A DNA stretch of 47,973 nucleotides from a virus: the IMG/VR virus record IMGVR_UViG_3300035698_003703, positions 1 through 47,973 of that record; one strand, written 5' to 3'. The translations under genes and the position numbers were made by a program. Positions 1-8,806 of this stretch are shown here, one piece after another (the first letter of the stretch is position 1; each line of letters starts with the position of its first letter). Below the pieces are notes generated by a model, which searched no databases, was not told the DNA's origin, and was given only the letters and a program-made list of their open reading frames with translations.

Positions 1-127
1 CTGTCACTGGCGGCCGCTGCAGGTGCCGATGTGTCCACAGAGGCCGAACTACTGCGTCAGCGGCAGGCTGAGTTGGATGCTGCTCCTCCGGTGAGTACGG
101 ACTTGAAGGAACCGGAGCCTGAACCGC
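1..127. repeat. Contig-end overlap (left copy)
   Basis: These 127 bases are identical to 47847-47973. The reading frame of the gene at the right end continues exactly into the gene at the left end across this repeat. I infer an assembly overlap of a circular or circularly permuted genome rather than a biological terminal repeat, because the repeat lies inside one coding sequence and its length is a common assembler k-mer size. Confidence 0.93.
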
Positions 128-336
128 CAGTCTCGACAGGCGATGAGGACTTGGACGAGTTCTACGCGCACATCAAAAAGACTGGCGCGCTGGCAAAGGG
201 CGGGGACGCAGAAGCCACTGCGGAGATGCACCGGATCGGGTTGGAAGAGTACAGGCGCGCTGACGGTGGTCGCATCTCCGTCATTCGCAGATTGTCCAAC
301 TACGGGATAAAGAAACCCCCACCGTCTGTATTGTGA
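1..336 (+). CDS. 3' part of junction-spanning virion-region protein
   Basis: This is the C-terminal part of a gene that starts at 47619. Position 1 is a codon start, and the joined gene is 187 residues. An internal GTG at 31 could look like a start, but the frame is open to the contig end and continues at the other end. The protein is hydrophilic with Ala/Glu-rich helices, a proline/glutamate linker in which PPVST occurs twice, and a basic C-terminus ending in KKPPPSVL. No domain was recognised. It sits in the head/connector cluster downstream of the coat gene. Confidence 0.85.
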   Translation: MSLAAAAGADVSTEAELLRQRQAELDAAPPVSTDLKEPEPEPPVSTGDEDLDEFYAHIKKTGALAKGGDAEATAEMHRIGLEEYRRADGGRISVIRRLSNYGIKKPPPSVL

Positions 337-344
337 GGTAGGAC

Positions 345-491
345 ATGGAACGGCCAATCGGGATTAGGGCGGCATCGCAGGAGATGCTCAAGGGTGAGCA
401 TGTCGTGAGGAAGACAGGTAAGGCGTTCGCTAAGAATCTGATACTGGGCGATAAGGTCTCAGTCGAAACAAAGATCACGCGAGGCGAATGA
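345..491 (+). CDS. Small basic hypothetical protein (48 aa)
   Basis: ATG at 345 follows a GAGGTAGG Shine-Dalgarno-like run and the stop TGA (489-491) overlaps the next start as ATGA. The product is Lys/Arg-rich (starts MERPIGIRAASQ, ends KITRGE), with no membrane segment or known domain. The overlap at the 3' end and the tight fit between flanking genes support it as real. It may be a minor virion or assembly protein. Confidence 0.6.
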   Translation: MERPIGIRAASQEMLKGEHVVRKTGKAFAKNLILGDKVSVETKITRGE

Positions 492-1543
492 TGTCAAGAA
501 CGGTTGGTCAGGTAATAGAGGGTGCGCGGGTAGAAGATCCTGCGTTTACCCCTGAGAACCATCCTAATCGGGTGGCGCTGTCGTGGCTGTCCGACCGACA
601 ACAGGACTTCCTTAAGAGGCTATCAGATGATTTGGTCGATCGGTTCTCTGAGACCAGAAGCATCGCCGACACAATCGACAACGCACTGGTCGGAGTTGAT
701 TCTGATGGTACCGCATACACAGTTGAGACATCTGGAGATGGCTATGATGTCATTGCCGAAGTCGGGGATGCAGTGGACATCGTTTCCTCCTCTGCCGCGA
801 CACCTACGGTAATCACAGCGACGGCGCACGGGCTCATCACGCTCGACTCGATAACTATCTCAGATCACGATGGGAGTGACGACGATGACGGCGTAAACAC
901 ATCGCACCAGGTCACGTACCTGACAGACGACACGTTCAGCATCCCGGTCGATCTAACTGGCGGGGGCGGGACTGGCGGTACACTCCGCCAGAATCATGCC
1001 CTGTACACGGGACCAACACTTATTGCTCAAGATCCATACAGTGACGGGTTCCCGCTTCCTGCCGATTTCATCAAGATCGTGAGTATCTACGCGGTCTTCG
1101 AGACTACCGAGGCGTATGCTCCGGTGGTCGTGGTTCCGCAACATGATATCGCGGTTCGTGCAGGATCGTCCGGTAAGTTTCACGCTATCATCTCGGCTGA
1201 CAGACTGGTGCCGATACTGAGCCCACCTAACAACACAGGCGCATCGAGATGGGACGCTATCGAGAAGGTGACTTTCACCTGGATAGACAACCCTGTCAGG
1301 TTCACCGAAACAGGTAGCTGGACAGCGCAGACCTTCACGGTACCGGATCTATACGCCAACGCTTTGCAGTACGGGCTTGCGGCTTTCTTCGGTCGCAGGC
1401 AGCAATCGATCGACTCGGCGTTCCCCCCTGAGACGGCGGCTGCACTCGATAGTAACTGGAAGGAAGCGCGGGACGAGGCTCTGTACGGCGCAACCCGCGA
1501 GGTCCGGTCGCTCAAGACAAGTACAACGAGACGGAATCGATGA
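488..1543 (+). CDS. Neck/head-tail connector-type structural protein with FCCH-like domain
   Basis: A 351-residue protein. The N-terminal 60 residues are helical (AlSWLSDRQQDFLKRL), as in phage neck adaptors. Residues about 99-168 form a beta domain beginning SSSAATPTVITATAHGL and ending in a TDDTFSIP-type strand, the signature of the FCCH-like beta module found in phage tail and neck proteins. The same module recurs in the product of 3411-5519. GAGG precedes the start, and ATG 488 overlaps the upstream stop; ATG 491 is an equally good start. The position between coat and tail hub suggests a connector role, which is inferred. Confidence 0.6.
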   Translation: MMSRTVGQVIEGARVEDPAFTPENHPNRVALSWLSDRQQDFLKRLSDDLVDRFSETRSIADTIDNALVGVDSDGTAYTVETSGDGYDVIAEVGDAVDIVSSSAATPTVITATAHGLITLDSITISDHDGSDDDDGVNTSHQVTYLTDDTFSIPVDLTGGGGTGGTLRQNHALYTGPTLIAQDPYSDGFPLPADFIKIVSIYAVFETTEAYAPVVVVPQHDIAVRAGSSGKFHAIISADRLVPILSPPNNTGASRWDAIEKVTFTWIDNPVRFTETGSWTAQTFTVPDLYANALQYGLAAFFGRRQQSIDSAFPPETAAALDSNWKEARDEALYGATREVRSLKTSTTRRNR

Positions 1544-2457
1544 CCTACGACTCCGCTACTGACTGGGGGTTTCTGGGCCTACCGTCCGGCAAGGGACGTC
1601 AAGCAATTGCTGACGATCCCACGATCAACCTCAACGACATCACGCCTTGGGGGCACGGTGATCCGTTCATGCCGTTCCCTGAAGATGCCGATGCTGATCC
1701 CAGGCCACCACGTATCAGGTGGAGGCCTGGGAAGCCTACGGCAGAGGGTGACGCAGACCCTGGGATCACCGACAACGAACCGATCGTAGCAGGCGAGCCT
1801 GGAGACGTGATCATCAACACCGATGGTGGTGACGACGAGACTCTGTACGTCTACGATAGTGTGGGCGGATACAAATACGTGGCCTCCCCAGAGGATCAGT
1901 GCTTGAGGGCAGACGGAGACACCTACATGCCGGTTGCTCCGTTGCGCCTCCAGGCATGGCATAACCAAGACTGCACTTACGTATCGATGTACAACTACAT
2001 CAACGATGAGTCTGATTTAACGTATATCAGGTTTGGTTGTGATATTTATGGCGGCGGTTCTCCAAATCAGAGTGCGCGTGGCATTGTGTCATTAGATAAT
2101 CCAACACGAGTACCAACCAATTCAATTGGCGTAACTGTGACCACAAGGATGAACTCCGAGATCCTTGAGGGGGATTGGAATACCAATATAGAGGTCGGCC
2201 TGTATCAAGGTGCGGTGAGGATTAGTAGAATGTTTTGGGATGTAACCGGAGCGGCCTACACAGCGGGAATTGTTCGTGATGCTTGGGTAGATTTGTCATG
2301 GGAGTTGTCGGAAGTGGAGTTCGGCAATATTACTGACTTCGATGATCTTCGACTGTTGTTCTATGGAACTGGTGGTCACGTCTCCTACGGCATAGGTGAC
2401 GATCATACAGCAACGACCATCTACATCAGTGATGCATATGTAGACTTTCCAGGATGA
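1540..2457 (+). CDS. Virion protein with TDGG tail motif and AT-richer C-terminal domain
   Basis: A 305-residue protein in two parts. Residues 1-110 (MTYDSATDWGFLGL, then GDVIINTDGGDDETLYVYD) match the layout of the small protein at 2465-2716. This TDGG-x-TTLYV-type module is common at the ends of phage tail and decoration proteins. Residues about 125-305 read as a beta-rich domain. Their codons are visibly more AT-rich than the flanking sequence, suggesting a separately acquired, possibly carbohydrate-binding domain. The start overlaps the upstream stop (ATGA). The exact virion location is unknown. Confidence 0.55.
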   Translation: MTYDSATDWGFLGLPSGKGRQAIADDPTINLNDITPWGHGDPFMPFPEDADADPRPPRIRWRPGKPTAEGDADPGITDNEPIVAGEPGDVIINTDGGDDETLYVYDSVGGYKYVASPEDQCLRADGDTYMPVAPLRLQAWHNQDCTYVSMYNYINDESDLTYIRFGCDIYGGGSPNQSARGIVSLDNPTRVPTNSIGVTVTTRMNSEILEGDWNTNIEVGLYQGAVRISRMFWDVTGAAYTAGIVRDAWVDLSWELSEVEFGNITDFDDLRLLFYGTGGHVSYGIGDDHTATTIYISDAYVDFPG

Positions 2458-2464
2458 GGCTTTA

Positions 2465-2716
2465 ATGTCATACGATCCAGATACTGACGTTGGACTGGCT
2501 GCACGCCCTCCTGGTCTGACGATCCCGTACATCCAGATGCCCTACGCTGACGGCGACACGCGGGCACCTCGCATCTACTGGTACACAGGCTCTCCGGAGA
2601 CTGTCGTCACTGGCCGGATAGGCGACATGTTCCTCCGCACTGATGGCGGTGCCGGGACAACCCTCTATATCAAAGAGACCGGAGCTGACACGAACACAGG
2701 GTGGGCCGCTAAATGA
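2465..2716 (+). CDS. Small virion protein, paralogue of the preceding N-terminal module
   Basis: 83 residues starting MSYDPDTDVGLAARPPG, with a GDMFLRTDGGAGTTLYIKE motif near the end and TGWAAK at the C-terminus. This is the short, stand-alone form of the module at the N-terminus of the upstream gene, and the form often seen as a minor tail/decoration protein in environmental phages. The stop overlaps the next ATG (ATGA). The function is inferred from context only. Confidence 0.6.
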   Translation: MSYDPDTDVGLAARPPGLTIPYIQMPYADGDTRAPRIYWYTGSPETVVTGRIGDMFLRTDGGAGTTLYIKETGADTNTGWAAK

Positions 2717-3411
2717 CGGTCGTAACCACATCACAGACGATCATCGACGCTGCTGTTGGATCGAACCTATCGAACGACTCCGATAGACTCAACGGGTCAA
2801 CAACGACTAGCCTGACCTTGCTACTGAACGTGATCAATAGGCGGGTGCAGCGAGTCTACACGCTTGCTGGTATGCCACCTGAACGCGGTGGTATGTCGCG
2901 TGGTGACTACTTCGCAGCATCGACAACGGTGACAGTAAATGCCGCTGCCCCTCCGGCGGCACCTACCTCTGCATTCGATCATTTGTTCGCAAATGCTTCG
3001 GGTGCAGAGGTACGGGTGGTATCAAGGAGGGACGTTGCCAGGGGACACGCTGAACTGCCGCCCGCCATCGTAATCGAGGACAGAGCCGTAAAGACTGCCG
3101 GTCGCACTGGCGATCCGGTAGATGACGACGTGATCACCGTACACTACACGCCTTTGCCTGCACTGCACACTCTTGCCACACACTACATCGGGGCTACCAC
3201 GGCCGCGACGAACACTACGTCAGAGTGGCCGGAAGCAGTGGGCAATCCGTGGTTGATCGCGGAACTCAGACGGTACCTGGCAATTAAGCGGGGTGACGCC
3301 GATCCGTCAGAACTTGCCGACATCGCAGCCGAGATAAACGATACCGGCACTACACTGGCGGAACTCATTGGGGTCAACAAAACGTACCTGACGACTTCGG
3401 AAAGTGACTGA
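2713..3411 (+). CDS. Probable head-tail adaptor/tail completion protein
   Basis: 232 residues, mixed helical and beta. The C-terminal third is helical (NPWLIAELRRYLAIKRGDADPSELADIAAE), as in many small neck proteins that assemble between portal and tail hub. No catalytic motif is visible. Both ends overlap neighbours, so translation is probably coupled. Assigned from position (after the connector, before the hub); no family was recognised with confidence. Confidence 0.45.
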   Translation: MTVVTTSQTIIDAAVGSNLSNDSDRLNGSTTTSLTLLLNVINRRVQRVYTLAGMPPERGGMSRGDYFAASTTVTVNAAAPPAAPTSAFDHLFANASGAEVRVVSRRDVARGHAELPPAIVIEDRAVKTAGRTGDPVDDDVITVHYTPLPALHTLATHYIGATTAATNTTSEWPEAVGNPWLIAELRRYLAIKRGDADPSELADIAAEINDTGTTLAELIGVNKTYLTTSESD

Positions 3412-5519
3412 TGCCCAAAAAGCTCCAGAGCGGAAACACGCCAGTCACAGGTCACGGTGGCGAGCAGTCGGCTGCTGCATATGATGCGTTCGATCCGTCC
3501 GAGGTCGAACTTCTCCATAACGGCCTGATCGGTGGGCGCGGCCTGATTGAGCAGGCACCCGACCTAATCATCACCAAAGATTCAGCCGGGGCGGCACAAC
3601 CACAACAGACGCCTGCGGGTACTGAGCTTGACGCTGTCTGTGGAATCTTCCCGTTTGTTCAGCAGGGTGATGCCACTAGTGCGAACTCTGGCGTGGCCTT
3701 CGCAGTCGATCTCGACAACAACAACATCTACATGTCGATGCTTGACGAGGACCACACCATCAATCTGAACGGTGGAGCAAACTTCATCGTGATGGTAGCT
3801 AACGACTGGACGGTAGCTACACCTCCGCAGACCACCGGCTTCGAGATGGAGAATAAGTTCTTCTTCAATTTCTATGGCAAAGAGGCAGCGTCTACCAGAC
3901 TCGGGATGGGGTACTTCGACCCGACAGGGATTGTTGGCGTGATAAGCTCGAGTGCCGCGACTCCTACTGAGATCCAGACTACCGCTGATCATGGTTTCAC
4001 GACAGGAGATAGGGTCGCGATCTTTGGTCACAGCGTAGCGACTGTGAACGTGATGGCTGCTATCACCGTGACCGACACAGATAAATTCACCATGACAGGG
4101 ATCGCGAGTACCGGCGTGGCCGATACCAGCGGTGAGGTCTACGTTAGGCGTCCGGTGTATGATCTGGACGACTCCGGGGCTGACGAGGCCGCCCTCCGGT
4201 ACAGGGGCATCGTCAGGCACCGTGGTGGTACGATCCTGGGCTGGGGATACCGATATGAGACCGACGCCAACAGGGGCGCGTTCGTCCGGTACTGCAAATA
4301 CAACACACCTCTCACCTGGGAGATCGGTGTCGATGTTGACGATATCAGAGCAGGCGCATTCATCGCAGGCACGTCAGGGCTCGAGGTCGTTGCCTGCGCG
4401 TCAAGCGGACAGTACACGATCATTGGCAAGGAGTCAGAGATATTCGCCCTGGACGGCGATTACGGCAGCCAGTTCTATCTGCGAAAGATCGGCTCCGCAC
4501 ACGGTCCCGTATCCACTGTGGGAATGGTGGAGATCACCGATGCGGCTGTCTGGATGTCAAGCCAGGGACCAGCTATCTCTGAACGGGGTGGCAGGGTTGC
4601 GCTGATCGGACCGGACAAACTGAACAGGACACTCAGGCGATACATGGACCTGACGAACACCTGGGGCGCTCACGACTCGACACGGAACCGCGTCGTCTGG
4701 ACGATGAGACGGAAGGTGGATGTTGATCTCTTGACCACGTCAGAGACCTATGCCAAAGAGCTTTTGGTTTGGGACTACGAACACAACGCATGGTACACCC
4801 AGTTGCTTCCGAGGATGACGTGGTCGGTTGGTGTGACGCGGGGGGTGGGGCTCACGACACCGGGACCAGTTGGTGTCCTGGCGATCGACGCGGCCTCTGT
4901 CATTACGGTCAATACGTTTCAGATCAACTTCACGCCAAACGATACCAGCCCTGACGTAACGTATGAGTTCCAGATCAGAGAGAACGGCACAACAACGTGG
5001 ACGAACGCTGGCACACCTGTCACCGTCCCTGGCGTCACGCTGGTAGTCACAGGACTCGTTGCCGCTACGGCATACGACGTGAGAGGCAAGCAGGTACGTA
5101 ATGGGCAGTCGAGCGCATGGGATACTGAGACAGGCCCATACGCGACAACCGACGCGGCTGTGACCGCAGCCGTACCCAACGATCCGATAGGCGTTGACGT
5201 CCTTGGTCAAGTGAGTGAAAACCCCGGCATCTCGCCAGCACAATATGTCGAAGTGGGTTGGACCCCTGTCTACGATGCCGGGGTGACGGCGGTGCTGTTC
5301 AAGGGACTCACTGCCGTCTTCGCTGCCGCAACTGAACAGCCGGGAGCGGTACCGTCGAGTGTCGGCAGCATCACCGACAGCCTCATTAGGGGCTACGGTG
5401 ACCAGGTCTACTACTGGATTCGGCTCACGAATGCGACCGGCGACTCGACCGAGGTGGCGGCCTCTGGCGGTATCGCACCAAACTTCCCGTACACGGTAGT
5501 TGGTGAAGGTGACGAATGA
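3411..5519 (+). CDS. Tail hub/nozzle-type protein with FCCH-like and fibronectin III domains
   Basis: 702 residues. The order is an N-terminal segment containing NGLIGGRGLIEQAPD, an FCCH-like beta module at about 174-244 (SSSAATPTEIQTTADHGFTTGD), a long beta-rich region with repeated short strands resembling the propeller of podovirus nozzle/stabilisation proteins (for example KELLVWDYEHNAWYTQLLP), a fibronectin type III domain (about 485-580, ending in AATAYDVRGKQVRNG) and a second beta domain. The family name is inferred from fold cues and position; P22 gp10-type hubs are shorter. ATG 3411 shares its first base with the upstream TGA. Confidence 0.55.
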   Translation: MPKKLQSGNTPVTGHGGEQSAAAYDAFDPSEVELLHNGLIGGRGLIEQAPDLIITKDSAGAAQPQQTPAGTELDAVCGIFPFVQQGDATSANSGVAFAVDLDNNNIYMSMLDEDHTINLNGGANFIVMVANDWTVATPPQTTGFEMENKFFFNFYGKEAASTRLGMGYFDPTGIVGVISSSAATPTEIQTTADHGFTTGDRVAIFGHSVATVNVMAAITVTDTDKFTMTGIASTGVADTSGEVYVRRPVYDLDDSGADEAALRYRGIVRHRGGTILGWGYRYETDANRGAFVRYCKYNTPLTWEIGVDVDDIRAGAFIAGTSGLEVVACASSGQYTIIGKESEIFALDGDYGSQFYLRKIGSAHGPVSTVGMVEITDAAVWMSSQGPAISERGGRVALIGPDKLNRTLRRYMDLTNTWGAHDSTRNRVVWTMRRKVDVDLLTTSETYAKELLVWDYEHNAWYTQLLPRMTWSVGVTRGVGLTTPGPVGVLAIDAASVITVNTFQINFTPNDTSPDVTYEFQIRENGTTTWTNAGTPVTVPGVTLVVTGLVAATAYDVRGKQVRNGQSSAWDTETGPYATTDAAVTAAVPNDPIGVDVLGQVSENPGISPAQYVEVGWTPVYDAGVTAVLFKGLTAVFAAATEQPGAVPSSVGSITDSLIRGYGDQVYYWIRLTNATGDSTEVAASGGIAPNFPYTVVGEGDE

Positions 5520-5971
5520 GTGAGACCCTACTATTTGGTGAGGTTGGTATCGCTGGTGCCATTGGTGCGGAGATTTGGTACCTCGCGCCGGACTCATTTG
5601 GTCAGCAAGATACTGGCGGTACCGATGCGTTCCTACGTGTCGAGACGGCAAATTACCTGCCTGCAGGACGTGGTGGCGAGGTAACTCTACGCAAAATCTA
5701 TGTTCCACTGGCATATGAAGGCGCTTGCCAGATCAGGGTCACACCAATTGTGAACTTTGCTACGTCACTCCGACCAAAAACAGTCTCGTTTGCTGCACCG
5801 ACCAAACGGACACGCAAGGTCATTGAGTTGCAGCCAGCAAAAGGAGTAGTGACCCAAGTTAGAACCAAGGTTCAGGTGATTAGTTGTACGGGACGTGTTG
5901 AGATATTCACGCCTGACTACGCCACCGATCTGATTACCGATGTCGCACACACGGTGGCAGGGAAAGACTGA
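5516..5971 (+). CDS. Hypothetical virion protein
   Basis: 151 residues, beta-rich, no signal peptide or known motif (starts MSETLLFGEVGIAGAIGAE). ATGA overlap with the hub gene upstream and a shared base with the tail-fibre start downstream (TGATG). Codon composition is slightly AT-richer than the hub. It may be a hub-associated adaptor for the following fibre; this is positional inference. Confidence 0.5.
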   Translation: MSETLLFGEVGIAGAIGAEIWYLAPDSFGQQDTGGTDAFLRVETANYLPAGRGGEVTLRKIYVPLAYEGACQIRVTPIVNFATSLRPKTVSFAAPTKRTRKVIELQPAKGVVTQVRTKVQVISCTGRVEIFTPDYATDLITDVAHTVAGKD

Positions 5972-8136
5972 TGGCTGGCGGCTCTGACGACGTTCTTCGG
6001 TCTGCGATACGGATCGACGTGATCGGCGGTGACGATCCCGCTGAGATCAGGTCGTTCTCGCAGACGACCGCTGCACTCTGGGAACGATTGCAGAACGGTG
6101 GGCTGCTGCAGTACGGGAGTCGTGAAGAGATACGTACAGGCGCTCCGTCTGACGAGCCTCAATCCAACCAACCAAACGTCGTGCTAGTCAATGAAGGCAC
6201 GGGACCGCACTACTGGGTGTACCTCGTTGGTACTGGTTGGGTTGCGATGTCATCGACCGCGCTGCCAGCAAGCCATGTCTTGGCGACGAATGCCGCACTC
6301 GGTGGACAGCACACGATCACTGGTGGTGTAGCTGGATACGTCTTGAGGGCTTCGGCTGCAGGGGCTGCGAACTTCCAGGCACTCGCGTTCACCGACATGG
6401 ACGGCTCGCACCTTCTAGCTACACAAGCTGCACTCGGTGCGCAGCACACGATTTCGGGCGCGGCTGACGGGAACGTACTGAGGGCGTCTGGCGCTACGAC
6501 AGCAAAATTCCAGAACCTCGGACACGGTGACCTGACCGGCCTGGCTGCTGGCGATCCGCACACCCAGTACCTGCTACTCGCTGGTCGTGCTGGTGGACAG
6601 ACGGCAATCGGCGGCACGGCTTCTGGTGAGAACCTGACGCTCCAGTCTACGGCGCACGCTACACGCGGTGGCATTGTACTCAGCGACAACACGGCTATCG
6701 CAACAACCGTCGAGGCTTATCAACGATTGGCGATTGGCGGTACGATAGCGTCCGCTTCAGATACGATGATGACCATCAATTCGTCCGGTACTTTCACCAT
6801 AGGGCATGTCAATGTCAGTGTTCTAGCAAACATACTGGGCGGTACGATTGCGCGGGCTGGATTCGCGGGCGTAGCCGCACAGAGCATAGTTCGCGTAAGT
6901 GGTGGTGCTACGGGCGCTGGTAGTATTTCGAGCTTACGGTCACTGGAGATTGACGCCTTTACGAACGCCACCGGCACGATTGATGTTTTGTACGGATTGT
7001 ATATCGATTCCGTTGTTGCCGGTACCAACAACTACGCCATCTACACTGGCTCGGGGTATACTCGTCTCGGTGGCAACACGGCAGTAGGGACGACTCCGCT
7101 CGCGACACAACGGTTGTCTGTCCGGTTCATCACCGATATGTCGGCTGCGTATTCTGGGTTCTCGGTCACCAATGAGGGAACTGGGGCCGGCGGCGCTTTC
7201 ATCCAGCGGGCAATGTACGCGGCCGTGCAGAGCAACCCGACAATAGGGACAACGCAGTCTGGCACGGTCTACATCTTACGTAGTGGATTGAGCCTTGGTG
7301 GCGCAGGCACAACAACAAACGCCAAAGGTTTGTACGTTGAGTCGGTCATCGGCGGAACGGTCACCAATCTGCATGGATTCTACTACTCGTCTCCACTGGG
7401 AGGCGGCACGCTGACGAATGAGTACGGGTTCTACTGTGAAAATGTGAACAATGGGACCACCCTCAACTATGCCATCAAAACGCACGCCGGAGTCGTAAGT
7501 TTTGGCGACGTGATGAGGACCGGCGATGGCGGCACGACAGACTACACCGAGTTCGAGGCTGACGGCACGATGGAGTTTAATGGTGCCGCAACGGTATGGG
7601 ACGACATGAGGATAGTGCCCGGCGCTTTCAGTTTTCCGGGCACAGCCGATCCTACTTTAGAAAGCTGGCAACCGGCTGGTAGTGGTACGACGTTCAAGGT
7701 CTACAAGTTCAAGAAGAACGACGAGGTTCAGGCAAGCGTGCAGTTGTCGCATGGATACAAAGAAGGTAGTGACGTCTATTTCCATGTCCATTGGACCCCA
7801 GCCGATAGGGGCATTGCTGAAGGCACAGCGTTAGTCGGATGGAAAGTTGATTACTCGTGGGCGAATATTGATGGGACGTTCGGCGCGAGTGCTACAGTAG
7901 ACCTATCCGATGCCTGTCAATCTACTGACGACGACCATCTAATGACGCCAGACGTGCTGGTGTCTGGGACGGGCAAGACAATATCAAGCATATTTGAGTT
8001 GAGGATATACAGGAGTGACACTGGCGCTGACGATACGTGGGCGGGCGGCACAGGCGCTCAGAGCCCAGCACTCCTAGAGTTTGATATACACTACGAAAAG
8101 GACACGGTGGGCAGTAGGTTAACCCTGACAAAATAA
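5971..8136 (+). CDS. Tail fibre / receptor-binding protein
   Basis: 721 residues. The N-terminal part ends in a PHYWVYLVGTGWVAM segment. Residues about 90-190 hold two degenerate copies of a fibre repeat (HVLATNAALGGQHTITGG and HLLATQAALGAQHTISGA), then GHGDLTGLAAGDPHTQYLLL, a hallmark of trimeric phage fibres. A long Gly/Thr/Ser-rich beta region follows. The C-terminus (about 530-721) contains VWDDMR and HGYKEGSDVYFHVHWTP, a conserved terminal domain of environmental phage fibres. It probably binds the cell surface; the receptor cannot be predicted. Confidence 0.75.
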   Translation: MAGGSDDVLRSAIRIDVIGGDDPAEIRSFSQTTAALWERLQNGGLLQYGSREEIRTGAPSDEPQSNQPNVVLVNEGTGPHYWVYLVGTGWVAMSSTALPASHVLATNAALGGQHTITGGVAGYVLRASAAGAANFQALAFTDMDGSHLLATQAALGAQHTISGAADGNVLRASGATTAKFQNLGHGDLTGLAAGDPHTQYLLLAGRAGGQTAIGGTASGENLTLQSTAHATRGGIVLSDNTAIATTVEAYQRLAIGGTIASASDTMMTINSSGTFTIGHVNVSVLANILGGTIARAGFAGVAAQSIVRVSGGATGAGSISSLRSLEIDAFTNATGTIDVLYGLYIDSVVAGTNNYAIYTGSGYTRLGGNTAVGTTPLATQRLSVRFITDMSAAYSGFSVTNEGTGAGGAFIQRAMYAAVQSNPTIGTTQSGTVYILRSGLSLGGAGTTTNAKGLYVESVIGGTVTNLHGFYYSSPLGGGTLTNEYGFYCENVNNGTTLNYAIKTHAGVVSFGDVMRTGDGGTTDYTEFEADGTMEFNGAATVWDDMRIVPGAFSFPGTADPTLESWQPAGSGTTFKVYKFKKNDEVQASVQLSHGYKEGSDVYFHVHWTPADRGIAEGTALVGWKVDYSWANIDGTFGASATVDLSDACQSTDDDHLMTPDVLVSGTGKTISSIFELRIYRSDTGADDTWAGGTGAQSPALLEFDIHYEKDTVGSRLTLTK

Positions 8137-8145
8137 GGCCAGAAC

Positions 8146-8805
8146 ATGGCAACAACTAGAAGAAACCCAGGCGGATCACGGCAGCGGTACAACTCCACCT
8201 ACCAAGGCGGGAGTGCTCCGTTACGGCTGACGGGTAAGCGGAACGAAGACCTGAAGACTGGCGGGACGGAAGCCGGTCGTGCATCCCGAGAGGCGGGCGG
8301 TCGTGCGAACGAGTTCGGGGGTATGCTTCAGGAGAGCTTCCGAGATCCGACAGGTGGCGCGAACTCGTTCCTGCCGTTCTTTCAGAGTGCAGCCGAAGGT
8401 GCGGCTGCTCCGGCGATGCGGGATTTCCAAAACGTCGTCGGGACTCGAGCGGCTAACGTGGCATCTCGGTTCGGTGGCAATGCGTCAACCGAGGAGCAGC
8501 GGGTCGTACAGCGCACAGGAGACGATTTCAGCCGCAATCTGACTGAAGCCCTGGCCCGCATAGGGCCGCAGGCCATCGGAGCCGCACAGAACCGTACAGG
8601 GCAACTGATCGGTGCGCAGGGTCAGGCCGGCAACCAACAGGCCGACTTCCTGCAGATGTTGCTCGGTGCCGCTGGCAATCAGAAGGAGAAGGGCAATATC
8701 TGGGGCAAGCTGCTCGGGACCGCTGGCGGCGTAGCTGGCTCGTTCCTTGGGCCGATGGGAACGGCGGCAGGCGCGAGTCTTGGAAACAAGATAGGTGGAG
8801 GATAA
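8146..8805 (+). CDS. Internal virion/ejection-type protein
   Basis: 219 residues. Ala/Gln/Gly-rich helices occupy the middle (NVVGTRAANVASRFGG), and the C-terminus is a Gly/Ala-rich hydrophobic stretch (GGVAGSFLGPMGTAAGASL). This resembles internal virion proteins of podoviruses that insert into the host envelope during DNA ejection. It is followed by another helical protein and a giant polyvalent protein, the usual order of an ejection-protein cluster. No strong Shine-Dalgarno is visible. Assigned on composition and context. Confidence 0.55.
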   Translation: MATTRRNPGGSRQRYNSTYQGGSAPLRLTGKRNEDLKTGGTEAGRASREAGGRANEFGGMLQESFRDPTGGANSFLPFFQSAAEGAAAPAMRDFQNVVGTRAANVASRFGGNASTEEQRVVQRTGDDFSRNLTEALARIGPQAIGAAQNRTGQLIGAQGQAGNQQADFLQMLLGAAGNQKEKGNIWGKLLGTAGGVAGSFLGPMGTAAGASLGNKIGGG

Positions 8806-8806
8806 C

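Noticed and set aside
1-127. 127-bp direct terminal repeat as a biological packaging terminus
   Set aside because: It falls inside one gene whose frame is continuous across the join and its length is typical of an assembly overlap; a true terminal repeat is not shown.
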